Below, piece after piece: positions 1-8,904 of a DNA stretch of 46,635 nucleotides. Origin of the DNA: an uncultured Kiritimatiellota bacterium (GTDB lineage: Bacteria > Verrucomicrobiota > Kiritimatiellia > RFP12 > UBA1067); contig CAKURH010000016.1 of NCBI GenBank assembly GCA_934675625.1, positions 1-46,635 of the forward strand, given 5' to 3'. The position numbers and the translations under genes are program-made. Position 1 is the first letter of the stretch. Every line of letters starts with the position of its first letter. The notes under the pieces are model-generated. The model saw only the letters and a program-made list of their open reading frames with translations. It made no database searches and had not been told where the DNA came from.

Positions 1-91
1 GATTAGAACCGCCTGCGGACGGCCACAGGCCGCCCTCCGCCGCGTTTGCGGCGAACGACAGACAGACGAGTCTTTTCTTCTTTTTTGGCAT
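1..91 (-). CDS. Partial CDS running off the left edge, N-terminus only
   Basis: An ATG at 89-91 on the minus strand opens a frame that stays open to the window edge (30 codons, beginning MPKKKKRLVC and ending around PSAGGSN). It is preceded by a purine-rich Shine-Dalgarno stretch (AAGGAAGG, about 10 nt upstream) and by a TATACT -10 at 124-129, which together make this a believable gene start. The first 30 residues contain a basic cluster (KKKKR) and no clear family signature. Function cannot be told from this fragment. It is called because promoter, ribosome binding site and open frame agree. Confidence 0.5.
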   Translation of the reverse strand, partial: MPKKKKRLVCLSFAANAAEGGLWPSAGGSN

Positions 92-123
92 GGGCAAAAC
101 CTTCCTTTGGTTTGACAGCGGAC

Positions 124-212
124 AGTATACCATATTTTCCGCGCAGGGTAGGTCTCGTTTGCGCAGAAAATTTTCGCTCAATTTGCGCAAAAACGACAGG
201 CTCATTTGCGCA
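124..212 (-). promoter_or_regulatory. Promoter with three phased TTTGCGCA boxes
   Basis: On the minus strand an extended -10 (TGG-TATACT, 124-129) precedes the left-edge gene, with no good -35. Upstream lie three copies of TTTGCGCA (plus-strand reading) at 158-165, 182-189 and 205-212, spaced 24 and 23 bp. The nearest box is 28 nt from the -10, so it would centre near -45. A weak -35 with phased boxes at about -45, -68 and -92 is the usual layout of an activator-dependent promoter. The same box at the same 28-nt distance occurs at the GH113-like gene (45693-45734). Confidence 0.5.
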
Positions 213-267
213 GACTCGCCCGCATTCTCACGGTAAGGAATGCCGTAGGCAAGATTCGACGGATACC

Positions 268-873
268 CTAACCAATGACTTTTGAAAGGACAACACCCAA
301 TATGGCGCCCAACACCGTCAGGCCCACGTTCCAAAGGATATTGATGACAAGCATTCTTCTGCTTTTGGCCGCTGCACGAGCAACTTTCTTGCTGGCCGCC
401 CACTCGGAGAACTTCTTGGTATAAGGGACAATCTCATTCCACTTGTCGAAAGCCGCGTGCCAACTTTCTGTGTTGATGTCGCCAGAAGCGGTCTCGAGCC
501 TGCGCGCCTCCTTGGCGATGTCGCAAGCCTCGACCCATGCCGAATGGACTTCGGCAAGGAACTCGCCATTGTCAACATCGGCGTAAGCCGTCGTGTGGAG
601 CTTGTCATACTGCTCACGAATTTCACGCTTGAACAAGACCTTGAACGCATCAAATGTTGCCCGCTTGATATGGGCAATCACCTTAAACGCCTCTTTACCG
701 CGTAAAGACACTTCGCCGTCCGACGAACACCTGAACAAATGATCAAACGCCGCCGCGACTTCCGCATGAAGTTCCTGTGGCACCTCGCCATTCGTGACAA
801 AATGGTCGTACAGCGGACGATAGCGCGTCAAATAGAAATCGCGGACTTGGAGGAACGGACTTTCAGCCGACAT
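268..873 (-). CDS. Unknown protein with C-terminal membrane anchor
   Basis: About 201 residues from the ATG at 873 (MSAESPFLQV). An upstream in-frame start at 918 exists, but the 873 start has GGGAG 9 nt before it and overlaps the end of the previous gene by 11 bp, typical of translational coupling. The body is predicted helical and charged, with a basic stretch (KKVARAAAKSRR) followed by one hydrophobic segment at the extreme C-terminus (roughly the last 27 residues, LVINILWNVGLTVLGAILG). It should be a tail-anchored membrane protein with its main domain in the cytoplasm. I do not recognise a family. It is cotranscribed with the small gene at 863-1126. Confidence 0.6.
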   Translation of the reverse strand: MSAESPFLQVRDFYLTRYRPLYDHFVTNGEVPQELHAEVAAAFDHLFRCSSDGEVSLRGKEAFKVIAHIKRATFDAFKVLFKREIREQYDKLHTTAYADVDNGEFLAEVHSAWVEACDIAKEARRLETASGDINTESWHAAFDKWNEIVPYTKKFSEWAASKKVARAAAKSRRMLVINILWNVGLTVLGAILGVVLSKVIG

Positions 874-1126
874 AAGGCGTGACTCCCAAACCTCTGAAGA
901 AACCCCGAAGTCGCTCAAGGAGCGTCGGATTCAAAGCTCGGTCGAACATGCGCACAACCTCAGAATGCGACGGCAGGTCATGATCCACGCCGCCACGCCC
1001 AATCTCCGGGTATGCCTTGTAGATGCGACGCGGTCTGCCTGTGTGCAATTTATAGTCGCGCCAAGCATCAGCTATGCCCTTCGATTCTGTCGCCGTGTTC
1101 ATTTTCGTCTCCATTGCAGACATCAT
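863..1126 (-). CDS. Small unknown protein, first gene of a two-gene unit
   Basis: 87 residues from the ATG at 1126; ATGs at 1123 and 1115 are also possible. An AAGG lies a few bases before the first start. The protein is soluble, has no membrane segment and is rich in Arg and Gly (for example HTGRPRRIYKAYPEIGRGG). No family recognised. Its 3' end overlaps the next gene by 11 bp, so the two products are probably made in a fixed ratio and may interact. A well-formed promoter (1145-1173) lies directly upstream. Small overlapping pairs with one membrane-anchored partner are found among toxin-antitoxin and phage-defence modules, but nothing in the residues proves that here. Confidence 0.6.
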   Translation of the reverse strand: MMSAMETKMNTATESKGIADAWRDYKLHTGRPRRIYKAYPEIGRGGVDHDLPSHSEVVRMFDRALNPTLLERLRGFFRGLGVTPYVG

Positions 1127-1144
1127 ATGCCTTGTTGAGCGTAA

Positions 1145-1173
1145 AGTGTATCAAATTCCGCGTTGCGGTGCAA
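1145..1173 (-). promoter_or_regulatory. Promoter of the two-gene unit
   Basis: Minus-strand TTGCAC (1168-1173), a 17-bp spacer and TACACT (1145-1150) with an extended -10 TGA. The expected start site near 1138 gives a leader of about 12 nt to the ATG at 1126. The remainder of the gap up to 1217 shows nothing else. Confidence 0.6.
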
Positions 1174-1217
1174 CCGCATGCAGACGACAGGGCCGTCACG
1201 GCGGGAGGCGGACATCT

Positions 1218-3731
1218 TCACGGCTTCTGCGTGAAGAGCCTGACGGGGCCGAGGAGACCGGCGTCATCCAACGGCCACGTCGCCGCGTCGAGGACGCCCG
1301 CGCCGCCGCACGTGCCTTCCACGGAGCGCATGTTCGCGTCCTCGAAATACTTCCACTTCACGCCCGTCCGGTCATTCCACCGCAGACGGTTTGCGCCCGT
1401 GTTCGTGACGTCGACAACCAACTCGTTCTCCGCCGCGAGCACACCGGCGGGCACGTCGAAGCGATACGGCGGCATGAACCGGCAGCCGAGGTCGCGTCCG
1501 TTCAGGCAAACGCGCGCCGAATGCCGCACGTCGCCGAGGTCGAGAACCGCCGCACCGCCGTCCGCGCGCGCGGCGAAGCGCAGCGCGTAGCGCATCGTGC
1601 CGCAGAACGGCTCCTCCGCGCCCGTTTCCGTGCGCGACCAGCTCGTGAGCGTGCGCATCGTCCGGGGCTTCGGCAACACCGGCCCGCCGCAGACGGGCGT
1701 CAGCGTCCAGTCGCCCGCGAGATCGAGACGCGTACCGCAAGGCCGCTCCGGCGCGACGGCCGAGGCCGGGTCGGGCGTCGCCGAGACGACGTAGACGGAC
1801 GAACCCCACGGCCCCAGGCGCACCCGCACCGCGCCGTCCGCCGTTCGCGCGCCGCGCACAGCGCCCGTCAGCGGATCCATCTCCCACGCTGCACCGCAGA
1901 GAACAGACACCTTCAGGTCCTCAGCGACCGATTCCGCGCCGCCGTTGACGACGAAGTAGTAGGTGCGCCCGTCCGCGTCCGCCCGTCGCCACGCGGCGAG
2001 ATTGCGCACGGCGGTGAACGGTTCGACGCGCAGACCCTGCGCGAGGTCGAGCACGCCCCGCCGCGAGACGCGCGGATGCCCTTTCGCGAACAGATCCCGC
2101 AGCTCGCGCGTCTCCGCGTCGTGATTCAGAAAGCCCGGCATCTCGTCGGGATACGATTCCGCAAAGACGACCTCGAAGCCCGCGTCGGCCAGCGCAAAGA
2201 GCCGTCGCGCCGTCGCGAGCGGCAGGGCCTTGGCCGTCGGCACGAGAATCTGCCGATGCGACCCGCGACCGAACGTCAGCCGTTCCAGTTGACGGTCGGA
2301 CACATAGTCGAACTGAACGCCCGCATCGAAGAGCGTCCGCGCGATGCGTCCGAATGGAAGCGCCTCGAACCAGGTCGCCCGGTTGTGGACGGTCATTGGC
2401 AGCGCAAAGCCCTCCGGATTGCGCCAAAAGTCATGGATCGGCCAGTAGACGAGGAGGTCGTCGTCGCACGCCGTCGCGCGCGAGATCGACTGGACGCGCG
2501 TCACGTAGGCGTTCAGGAAACCGAAGTCGCGCCAGAGGGGATTGCGGGGATTCGTCTCGGACGAGGCGTAGAAGCACCAGCCGGGCCACACGGCGTCCGT
2601 CGGCGAGTAGCAGAGGCCGTGGTAGTAGACCTTGTCCACGCCCGCGAGGAGCAGGTGGTCGAGGAAGCGCTTGTAGTCGAGGGGCGTCTCGCGGAAGTGG
2701 TCGTTCAGCCATGTGCAGGACTCGGCGGACGTCCACGCCTTGCCGCCAAGGTGGGCGGACGACGAGGCGAACTTCGAGACAAGGATGTCGCGGTCGAAGA
2801 AGCCGTACATCTCCGTCTCGGGGTAGTCGGCGAGGTCGTAGAAGTCAAGCCAGTTCGCGACGGAGCCGTGCGCCTCGTTGCGCGTCTCGATGCCGCGCGC
2901 ATGGCACCAGTCCACCCATTTCGGGAAGACGTTCTCGACGACGAGGTCGGACAGCGTCTCGCGGTAGTCGTGCTTGAGGCGCCGCCGCGTCTCGACATCG
3001 CCCGGCCCTCCGGCGAAGGCCGTCCAATGTTCCATTAGGTCGTAGCCGCGCTTCTCCCTGAAGAGCCGGGGAAAGTCGGGCGTCCAGCCCGCGCCGAAGT
3101 ATTCCCACGAGTCGTGGTAGAGGCGCAGGGGCTTCGCCGCGCCCGGACGGTCGAAGGCTTCCGTGAACGGTTTCAGGAACGCCGCCATCACCTCGACGGA
3201 GTAGGGATCCATCATCGGACCGCGTCCGCCGGGGCCGGCCCGCTTGACCTGCTGGCCCGTCAGCACGGGCTCGACCCAAGGCGACTGGCCGTCCTTCGTC
3301 TTCGCGAGCGTCCAGCAGCCCTGCTCGCGCGCAAGCTGCGGCCCGCCGAAGCACCAGCCGCTCCCGGTCGTCAGGTCGACGCCGAGCCCGTGCGCCCGAC
3401 CGATGCGGACGGCCGCCGCGAACGCCCGCATCCAGTCCTCGCCGAGGAAGGTCTTGAAAGCGGCCTCATGGCCCTTCGCGCCATAGATCGGGATGACGTG
3501 GAAGCCGCCGAACCCCTGCTCGGCGAGCGCGCGGCATTGCGCCTCCAGCCCGGCCTCGTCGACGGCGCTGCCCATCCACCAGTTGTAGACCCACGGACGC
3601 GTCTCGTTCGTGATCGCCGGCCACGTCGGCGCGCCGCCCGACGCAACGGCGGACGAGACCCCTGCGGCCCATGCGCCCACGGCGACGAGAATCATCCGCC
3701 GCCCCCACCTGCTCCTCTTGCAATCAAACAT
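1218..3731 (-). CDS. Secreted GH106-type alpha-L-rhamnosidase
   Basis: 837 residues with an N-terminal signal peptide (basic MFDCKRSRWGRR, then a hydrophobic run to about residue 30). The mature start TRPWVYNWWMG, the early QGFGGFHVIPIYG, the RNEAHGSVANWLDFYDLADYPE block (Glu286) and TSAESCTW (Glu337) match the layout of family GH106, which removes terminal alpha-L-rhamnose from rhamnogalacturonan. Glu286 and Glu337 are catalytic candidates by position. The C-terminal third looks like a GH2-type sugar-binding beta-sandwich (GTMRYALRF and LDLGDVRHSARVCLNG). Family members are often 1000 residues or more, so this is a compact version. Start 3731 is favoured over 3695 because the -10 lies 7 nt before it. 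It follows the trifunctional gene but has its own promoter. Confidence 0.82.
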   Translation of the reverse strand: MFDCKRSRWGRRMILVAVGAWAAGVSSAVASGGAPTWPAITNETRPWVYNWWMGSAVDEAGLEAQCRALAEQGFGGFHVIPIYGAKGHEAAFKTFLGEDWMRAFAAAVRIGRAHGLGVDLTTGSGWCFGGPQLAREQGCWTLAKTKDGQSPWVEPVLTGQQVKRAGPGGRGPMMDPYSVEVMAAFLKPFTEAFDRPGAAKPLRLYHDSWEYFGAGWTPDFPRLFREKRGYDLMEHWTAFAGGPGDVETRRRLKHDYRETLSDLVVENVFPKWVDWCHARGIETRNEAHGSVANWLDFYDLADYPETEMYGFFDRDILVSKFASSSAHLGGKAWTSAESCTWLNDHFRETPLDYKRFLDHLLLAGVDKVYYHGLCYSPTDAVWPGWCFYASSETNPRNPLWRDFGFLNAYVTRVQSISRATACDDDLLVYWPIHDFWRNPEGFALPMTVHNRATWFEALPFGRIARTLFDAGVQFDYVSDRQLERLTFGRGSHRQILVPTAKALPLATARRLFALADAGFEVVFAESYPDEMPGFLNHDAETRELRDLFAKGHPRVSRRGVLDLAQGLRVEPFTAVRNLAAWRRADADGRTYYFVVNGGAESVAEDLKVSVLCGAAWEMDPLTGAVRGARTADGAVRVRLGPWGSSVYVVSATPDPASAVAPERPCGTRLDLAGDWTLTPVCGGPVLPKPRTMRTLTSWSRTETGAEEPFCGTMRYALRFAARADGGAAVLDLGDVRHSARVCLNGRDLGCRFMPPYRFDVPAGVLAAENELVVDVTNTGANRLRWNDRTGVKWKYFEDANMRSVEGTCGGAGVLDAATWPLDDAGLLGPVRLFTQKP

Positions 3732-3738
3732 GGATGTG

Positions 3739-3767
3739 ATTATAGACTATTTCTCCTGTCCTGGCAA
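3739..3767 (-). promoter_or_regulatory. Promoter of the GH106 gene, leaderless layout
   Basis: Minus-strand TTGCCA (3762-3767), exactly 17 bp, TATAAT (3739-3744), then 7 nt to the ATG at 3731. Transcription should start at or within a base or two of the start codon. The promoter lies inside the last codons of the upstream gene, whose TAA stop (3740-3742) is part of the TATAAT. Confidence 0.7.
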
Positions 3768-6700
3768 CCCCCCGAAAATGGGGGTTGGGCAGTTGCTCCT
3801 ACAGAAGTTGCTCCTACAATCGAAGGCCGCAAATCAACTTCACCCTCGAAGAGCCGGAATGTCACATTCGTAAGCGTCAGATTGTCGGTCTGATCAACAT
3901 AAAGTCCATAGGCCGGCAGAATATGTCCAAACATCATCACACAGGGATATCCGCCCGAAACATCCGGCACAGGCTGTCGCAAGGCTTTGCGCGATTGATC
4001 GACGCCAGCACCACGACAGCGAATGTCAACATTCTCAAGTGTGACATTTGCGGCACGACACCCTTTCACGCCCGTGACACTCGATGCAATCCAACCTGCG
4101 GCCTCGCCGCGGACGTTTCGGAAAGTGATGTTCCTCAAGACACGTCGATTGCCCGGCTGGATGCCATTGCTGCGCCCCTTGCGCGTACCACCGCGCACAA
4201 AGATCGGGACAGTCGCACCTGAAACCTCGATGTTCTCGAAGAGGACGTCTTCGACCGCACCGCCGTCCACGCACTCGACTGCCAGAGATCCGGCTCCGCA
4301 CCCTGCCGGATAGCGATCATAGCCCATGCGGCTCACCCAAAACGGCTGACCTTTCTTGCCGTTGTGCGGTCCGGGGTTGTCTCCGACAAGGAAGTCGCGA
4401 CGTGGCGGCAATGCCTTTGAATCGACAATGCTTACATTCCTCATCGTGCCATGCGATGCCGTTCCCAGTTTGTACGCATAACAATGGCTACGGGCCATGC
4501 AGTTCGTGATGAGAACGTTCTCGACAGCAAAACGCGCATTGTTCGACTTCAGCACAAACGCATCGTCCGACGCATCAACATCACAGGCCTCGAAAACGGC
4601 ATTGCGCGCCTCGACGTCAAACCCATCGTTGTTGTAGTTCGCATGATTGTCAATCTTCACGCGCCGCGCGGTGACGCCATCGACGCATTTGAGGACAATG
4701 CCCCAACAGGCCACATCGCGTAAAGAGAAATCTTCCAGCCGAACGTCTTTCGCATCCGCGAAAAAGAGGCCACGGGCACGCAAGCCCTCTTGATTCGCGC
4801 CAGGCGTGGACGGCAACGGCCATGCGCCGCCGTTGCCAAAAATCTCTCCCGCCCCGGTGACCGCCACATTCGTCACCCCCACGCCCGCGACAATCGCGCT
4901 CCAGGTGCCCTCTGAAAACGGCAAAGACCAAATACGGTAGTTTTCAAGCCCATAAACGCCTTCAAGAACCGCACCTTCCTCAAGGTGCAGTTCGACATTG
5001 CTTCGCAGTTCCAGTCCTCCCACGCGATGACGCCCAACCGGAATCGTCACACGTCCGCCCCCACGCGCCGCCGCTGCGTCAATGCGCCTCTGCCACAGTT
5101 CGGTCTCGAGCCCCATCGTCTTCACAGGATCCGAGACCGCAAAGGCGACGATTTCCGGCAAGTGTCCGCAAGAGAACCGCACGCGATTAAGGCCTTTATT
5201 GAACATGGCATCGAACGAAACGGGGATTCCCGCCGAAGAGGACGACGCCGGAACGGCCACACTTCCCGCCCAATGACCGTTTACCGAGACTTCGACAGTC
5301 GTGGCAAATGGCGACCGAAACAAGACCGTCACACGCGCCAACCCATCCGTCTCGCGGCAAACCGTGCGCACGTTCCCGTCATCGTCAGCAAAAGACACGC
5401 GCCTAGACGCTCGCTTGACTTCCTCGGCAATCTGCCGCATGAGACGTGCCTCCTCGTCCGTCACGCAGTCCGGATGAGTCTTGAGTTTCGTCAGGTCGGC
5501 ATCCAGCAGCTTGGCCGCCCAGACAAGCGCCTGCAGGTATTCGCCCTTCTCGTTCAGGTGAAACGGGTCGGACGTGAGCGACCAGGTCGAGTCGGGATTT
5601 CGGCGGAAATGCTCATCGGGCTTCTGCCATCGCCCACCGACGACATCCCCGCCAAACGAATGGTCGCCATACACGACGGGAAGCCGTCGGCGCCACTCCT
5701 GCACGGCCCGTCCCATGCGAATCAACTCGAAGCCATAGCCCCCCGCGAAATCGGCGTAAGCCGCCGCCAGTCGGCCATACATCTCGTCCGCTGTCATCTT
5801 CCAGTTCGCCAATCGGTCGGCAAACGGCGTATAGCTCCACGTCTCCTGAACGACGATCTTCGCCTGTGGCGCACGTTCACGCACGGTCTTCACGAATTCG
5901 TCGCCCCATGGATGATAGGTGGATCTCTGCCAGCTCAGATGGCTTGCCTGCTGAATGGTGACAACATCCCACCTCTCTTCCTTCAAGGCGTCCGTCAGAC
6001 GTGCCGCACGCACCGTGCGCCGAGGTCCTGTCCCGACCTGACGGTCATACTGATACGTCCCCGGCAACCCCTTCTTCTCATTTGCGATGTTCGTGACATG
6101 CCGCTCCAGCGAACAGCCGCCGATGTAGAGCGACGCGAGATCAAGGGCCTTGCCGCAGTCCGCCGCGACCTGCGGCAAATCGGTCAGGCACGAGATCGAG
6201 AAACTGTTGCCGATCATCAGCACCTTCAGCGGCCTCTCGGCTCGCCCTGTCATCACGCGAACCTCGCCCTGCCGAAGTTCAACGGGCAGTTCCGGGCCAT
6301 TGCCGACCCTCTCACCGGACAACGCATCCCGAACTTCGCCCTGCATCGGCACCTGCAACCGAATCTTCGCATCTTGCATCGCCTGAATCGCGAAAACGCC
6401 CGAATCGGGACTCTCATCCGTCCCCAGTGCCGCCCAAACGCATGCCTTTCCGACGTCCTCTCGCGGCAGATAACAAGGCACCCCCGCCAACGACGCAAAG
6501 GCCTGCACCATTTCGGACGCAAGTTCCGGGACGCCCAGAAAGATGTCGCCGCCACCGAAAGCGTCCGCCCGCACCGCGAGTGCCGCACGCCCGTCCAGGT
6601 AAGTTGCCCACACCTCTTCCGGCTTTGCGTCCGCCGCGTAGAAAGCCAAGCCCGTCTCGCCATTCGTGCCATACCACCGATCCTTCTTCAGGCCGTTCGA

Positions 6701-8893
6701 CAGGCCAACGGATGTTGCACGTGCAAGCGTCCGCGAATCGGACGCCCTGTCGCGCATCGCCATCTTGAAACCGTTGAGCCGACTCATGCGCGCCAAGTCC
6801 AGAGTGCCCGACTCGTCCTGCGCACCCGCCGCCCAGCACCAGACGCGCCAACAGGGATTCGCCCTCTTGCCCGCAATCAACGTCTCGACTTCGGCATCCG
6901 AGAGACACCAGCAGCTCTGGTAGACCTGAAGTTTCGCCGCAAGCGGCTTTTCCAGCACGTCAAACAGGAGATACTGCCCAGACAAAACGCCGGCACGGCT
7001 CACGGCCTTGCGCGCCCACGAAAGGAGCTTGTCGCCGACCGCCGCCGAATCCGGCAGAAGATGGAGCATTGACTCCTCGTCTTGGATGAGCGCGACCTGC
7101 GGCTCGTAGGGACGGGCTCGGCGGCACAGGCGGCGATCCAGCGGATTCAACGAGGCCTGAACGTCCCAAAGCTCCTTCGAGTCGTACCAACCGTAGCCCG
7201 GCAAGTCCATCCACCACGTGCCGAAGCCATGGATCGCTGCCGAAGCCGTATTGCGCAACAAGACCTGCTTCGACTGTTCCCGCGTCACAAGCGAACCCTC
7301 GTGCACATGCGCCGCTGTCCGATGATCGAGATATGTCCGCGAGTCATCCTCGTTCAGCCAGAGGATGCCGTGTCGCATGACCGTCTCGCCACAGCTCATG
7401 TTCGGAGCCGAACCGCACCAGGCACGGTCGCGGTAGGAAACCGGCGAACAGAGGATGTCGATGGCGCCGTCCGCTTTCCGAAGCAGGTTCTCGACGCCAT
7501 AATGCCCTGAATTGGCCGGCCCGCAGCGGTGGCTGGAAAACTCGTAGGAATATCCATAGAAGAGCACGACGAGCTTCTTTCCCTCCGTCGCCGCACGGCA
7601 GGCGCGCGCAAGTCGCACCAGAAAGTCCGACATCTCACGCTGCTGAAAGCGGTTGAAGGCCAGGCATTTCCGTTGGGTCTCCCCGTCCAGCAGACGCTGC
7701 GACTGGGACAGCGCACACCTTTCGGCCACGGTCGGAACTTCGGCGTTCGGGTCGCCCAAGTAGGTGCGAAACGCATTGCGCGTCTGCGGATCATAGCCAT
7801 TCATCTTGTTCCAGGAGTCCAAGTAGAACCACTCGTGCGTATTCTGCCCCGTCGGATGAATGCCCGCAAAGTTCGCCGGATACCGCGCCATCATGTGCTT
7901 CGCAAACCGCGTGACATAATCGAGAGCCGCCTGTTGGTAAAGACGACTTGAAACGGCCGCCATGTCCGGGCGCAGCCCACGGCCCCACGACTGCCGAGGG
8001 ACGTTGCCAACATGTTCGGCGGCAAACTGCATCCGATGGTCGGGATTCGCCTTCAGCCACCACAGCGGTGCGTTGACGCTGACACGGGGGATGAGCCGCG
8101 CCTTCGGATTGGTGGCGAGAATGCGATCCGTCAGGGCATCCAGCTCGGTGAAGTCATCGCCCGCCTCCTGCCACACGTCTGGGATGTCGTAAGAAACGAA
8201 GTCGACACCGACGGCCGCAGCCTTCGCGACCGTCGCCGTCAGGGCGTCGACGCCATTCAGCACCAGTGACGTGTGCTTGCCGTCCGGCTTGACGGAATAG
8301 GCCGCCGGACGAATCCAGGCGCAGCCGTCCAGTCCCTGCGCCTCGAACTCAAAGCGGCAACGTGCGCCCGCCGCCATGCCAAAATACTTCGTGTAGAAAT
8401 GGTAGTCGAATTTCTCGGCCTCTGGCCGCAGTGGCGTGAACTGCACCTCGCACACACCGTTGCTGCAGGTTCGCGCATAGTCCCGTGTGCGCGGCCAGAC
8501 GTTCCAGACGGAGCCGAATGACGCATCCGCGTCAAAAGCCGTCCCGCCCGGCAAGACATCCGTTCCGTCCACACGGACGCGGAACTTGCGCAGTCGCGTG
8601 ACTCCGCCCTTGATTCGGTGAAAGCGCAGATGGACGCTGACGCGATCACAAGTCGACGGAGCGGCGAACTCAAACGCGAAGGACGTCCACCGATCCCCGT
8701 CCAGCATCCGCAGCCCTGCACCGGGCTTGCCGAAGAACATGCGCGGCGGCACAGTCTCGCCATTGACGAAGATCTGTGGTCCGCCCGCCGTCTCGCGCAC
8801 TCGCGCCTCCAACTGCTGGGCGGAGGACGCATGTGCGTCGCCGAGGACGGAAAAGAGGACGGCCGCCGCACAGGCACATGAAACGCTGTTCAT
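3740..8893 (-). CDS. Trifunctional secreted enzyme: GH42-like + SGNH esterase + GH28
   Basis: About 1717 residues from the ATG at 8893 (MNSVSCACAA, signal peptide to about residue 23); the frame is open further upstream, but this start sits 11 nt after the preceding gene. Domain order: residues 30-200, beta-rich N-terminal domain; about 205-880, a TIM-barrel glycosidase region resembling GH42/clan GH-A (acid candidates in QNTHEW, Glu354, and WLNEDD, Glu515); about 888-1140, an SGNH/DUF4886-type esterase (block I IGNSFS with Ser897, block V SDPFHL with Asp1109 and His1112); about 1260-1690, a GH28 polygalacturonase-type beta-helix (NNDGFD with Asp1423 and Asp1426; ASDDAF with Asp1443 and Asp1444; KLGTASHG). 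The combination fits galactan-decorated, acetylated pectin. The last 27 residues come from repeat DNA and belong to no domain. Family assignment of the N-terminal barrel is the least certain part. Confidence 0.8.
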   Translation of the reverse strand: MNSVSCACAAAVLFSVLGDAHASSAQQLEARVRETAGGPQIFVNGETVPPRMFFGKPGAGLRMLDGDRWTSFAFEFAAPSTCDRVSVHLRFHRIKGGVTRLRKFRVRVDGTDVLPGGTAFDADASFGSVWNVWPRTRDYARTCSNGVCEVQFTPLRPEAEKFDYHFYTKYFGMAAGARCRFEFEAQGLDGCAWIRPAAYSVKPDGKHTSLVLNGVDALTATVAKAAAVGVDFVSYDIPDVWQEAGDDFTELDALTDRILATNPKARLIPRVSVNAPLWWLKANPDHRMQFAAEHVGNVPRQSWGRGLRPDMAAVSSRLYQQAALDYVTRFAKHMMARYPANFAGIHPTGQNTHEWFYLDSWNKMNGYDPQTRNAFRTYLGDPNAEVPTVAERCALSQSQRLLDGETQRKCLAFNRFQQREMSDFLVRLARACRAATEGKKLVVLFYGYSYEFSSHRCGPANSGHYGVENLLRKADGAIDILCSPVSYRDRAWCGSAPNMSCGETVMRHGILWLNEDDSRTYLDHRTAAHVHEGSLVTREQSKQVLLRNTASAAIHGFGTWWMDLPGYGWYDSKELWDVQASLNPLDRRLCRRARPYEPQVALIQDEESMLHLLPDSAAVGDKLLSWARKAVSRAGVLSGQYLLFDVLEKPLAAKLQVYQSCWCLSDAEVETLIAGKRANPCWRVWCWAAGAQDESGTLDLARMSRLNGFKMAMRDRASDSRTLARATSVGLSNGLKKDRWYGTNGETGLAFYAADAKPEEVWATYLDGRAALAVRADAFGGGDIFLGVPELASEMVQAFASLAGVPCYLPREDVGKACVWAALGTDESPDSGVFAIQAMQDAKIRLQVPMQGEVRDALSGERVGNGPELPVELRQGEVRVMTGRAERPLKVLMIGNSFSISCLTDLPQVAADCGKALDLASLYIGGCSLERHVTNIANEKKGLPGTYQYDRQVGTGPRRTVRAARLTDALKEERWDVVTIQQASHLSWQRSTYHPWGDEFVKTVRERAPQAKIVVQETWSYTPFADRLANWKMTADEMYGRLAAAYADFAGGYGFELIRMGRAVQEWRRRLPVVYGDHSFGGDVVGGRWQKPDEHFRRNPDSTWSLTSDPFHLNEKGEYLQALVWAAKLLDADLTKLKTHPDCVTDEEARLMRQIAEEVKRASRRVSFADDDGNVRTVCRETDGLARVTVLFRSPFATTVEVSVNGHWAGSVAVPASSSSAGIPVSFDAMFNKGLNRVRFSCGHLPEIVAFAVSDPVKTMGLETELWQRRIDAAAARGGGRVTIPVGRHRVGGLELRSNVELHLEEGAVLEGVYGLENYRIWSLPFSEGTWSAIVAGVGVTNVAVTGAGEIFGNGGAWPLPSTPGANQEGLRARGLFFADAKDVRLEDFSLRDVACWGIVLKCVDGVTARRVKIDNHANYNNDGFDVEARNAVFEACDVDASDDAFVLKSNNARFAVENVLITNCMARSHCYAYKLGTASHGTMRNVSIVDSKALPPRRDFLVGDNPGPHNGKKGQPFWVSRMGYDRYPAGCGAGSLAVECVDGGAVEDVLFENIEVSGATVPIFVRGGTRKGRSNGIQPGNRRVLRNITFRNVRGEAAGWIASSVTGVKGCRAANVTLENVDIRCRGAGVDQSRKALRQPVPDVSGGYPCVMMFGHILPAYGLYVDQTDNLTLTNVTFRLFEGEVDLRPSIVGATSVGATAQPPFSGGCQDRRNSL
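3766..3820 (-). repeat. G/C hairpin plus 15-bp tandem repeat in the end of the upstream gene
   Basis: Stem AACCCCC (3766-3772) pairs with GGGGGTT (3780-3786) around a 7-nt loop. Next to it are two 15-bp copies of AGTTGCTCCTACA plus two variable bases at 3791-3805 and 3806-3820. A near copy of the hairpin lies at 35745-35764, just upstream of the other trifunctional gene's promoter. The repeat encodes the unusual C-terminal tail of the protein ending at 3740. Confidence 0.6.
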
Positions 8894-8904
8894 CCGAAAC
8901 GCCC

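Noticed and set aside
46..285. 79-codon plus-strand frame at the left end
   Set aside because: It runs through a minus-strand promoter and its boxes and has no ribosome binding site or family similarity; the minus-strand gene start at 91 explains the region better.
1074..3038. 654-codon open frame on the plus strand opposite the GH106 gene
   Set aside because: Arg-rich, low-complexity antisense product of GC-rich coding sequence; no start context and no domain. Similar long antisense frames opposite most genes here (4985-7072, 10489-12426, 39954-42293, 42501-44405) were rejected for the same reason.
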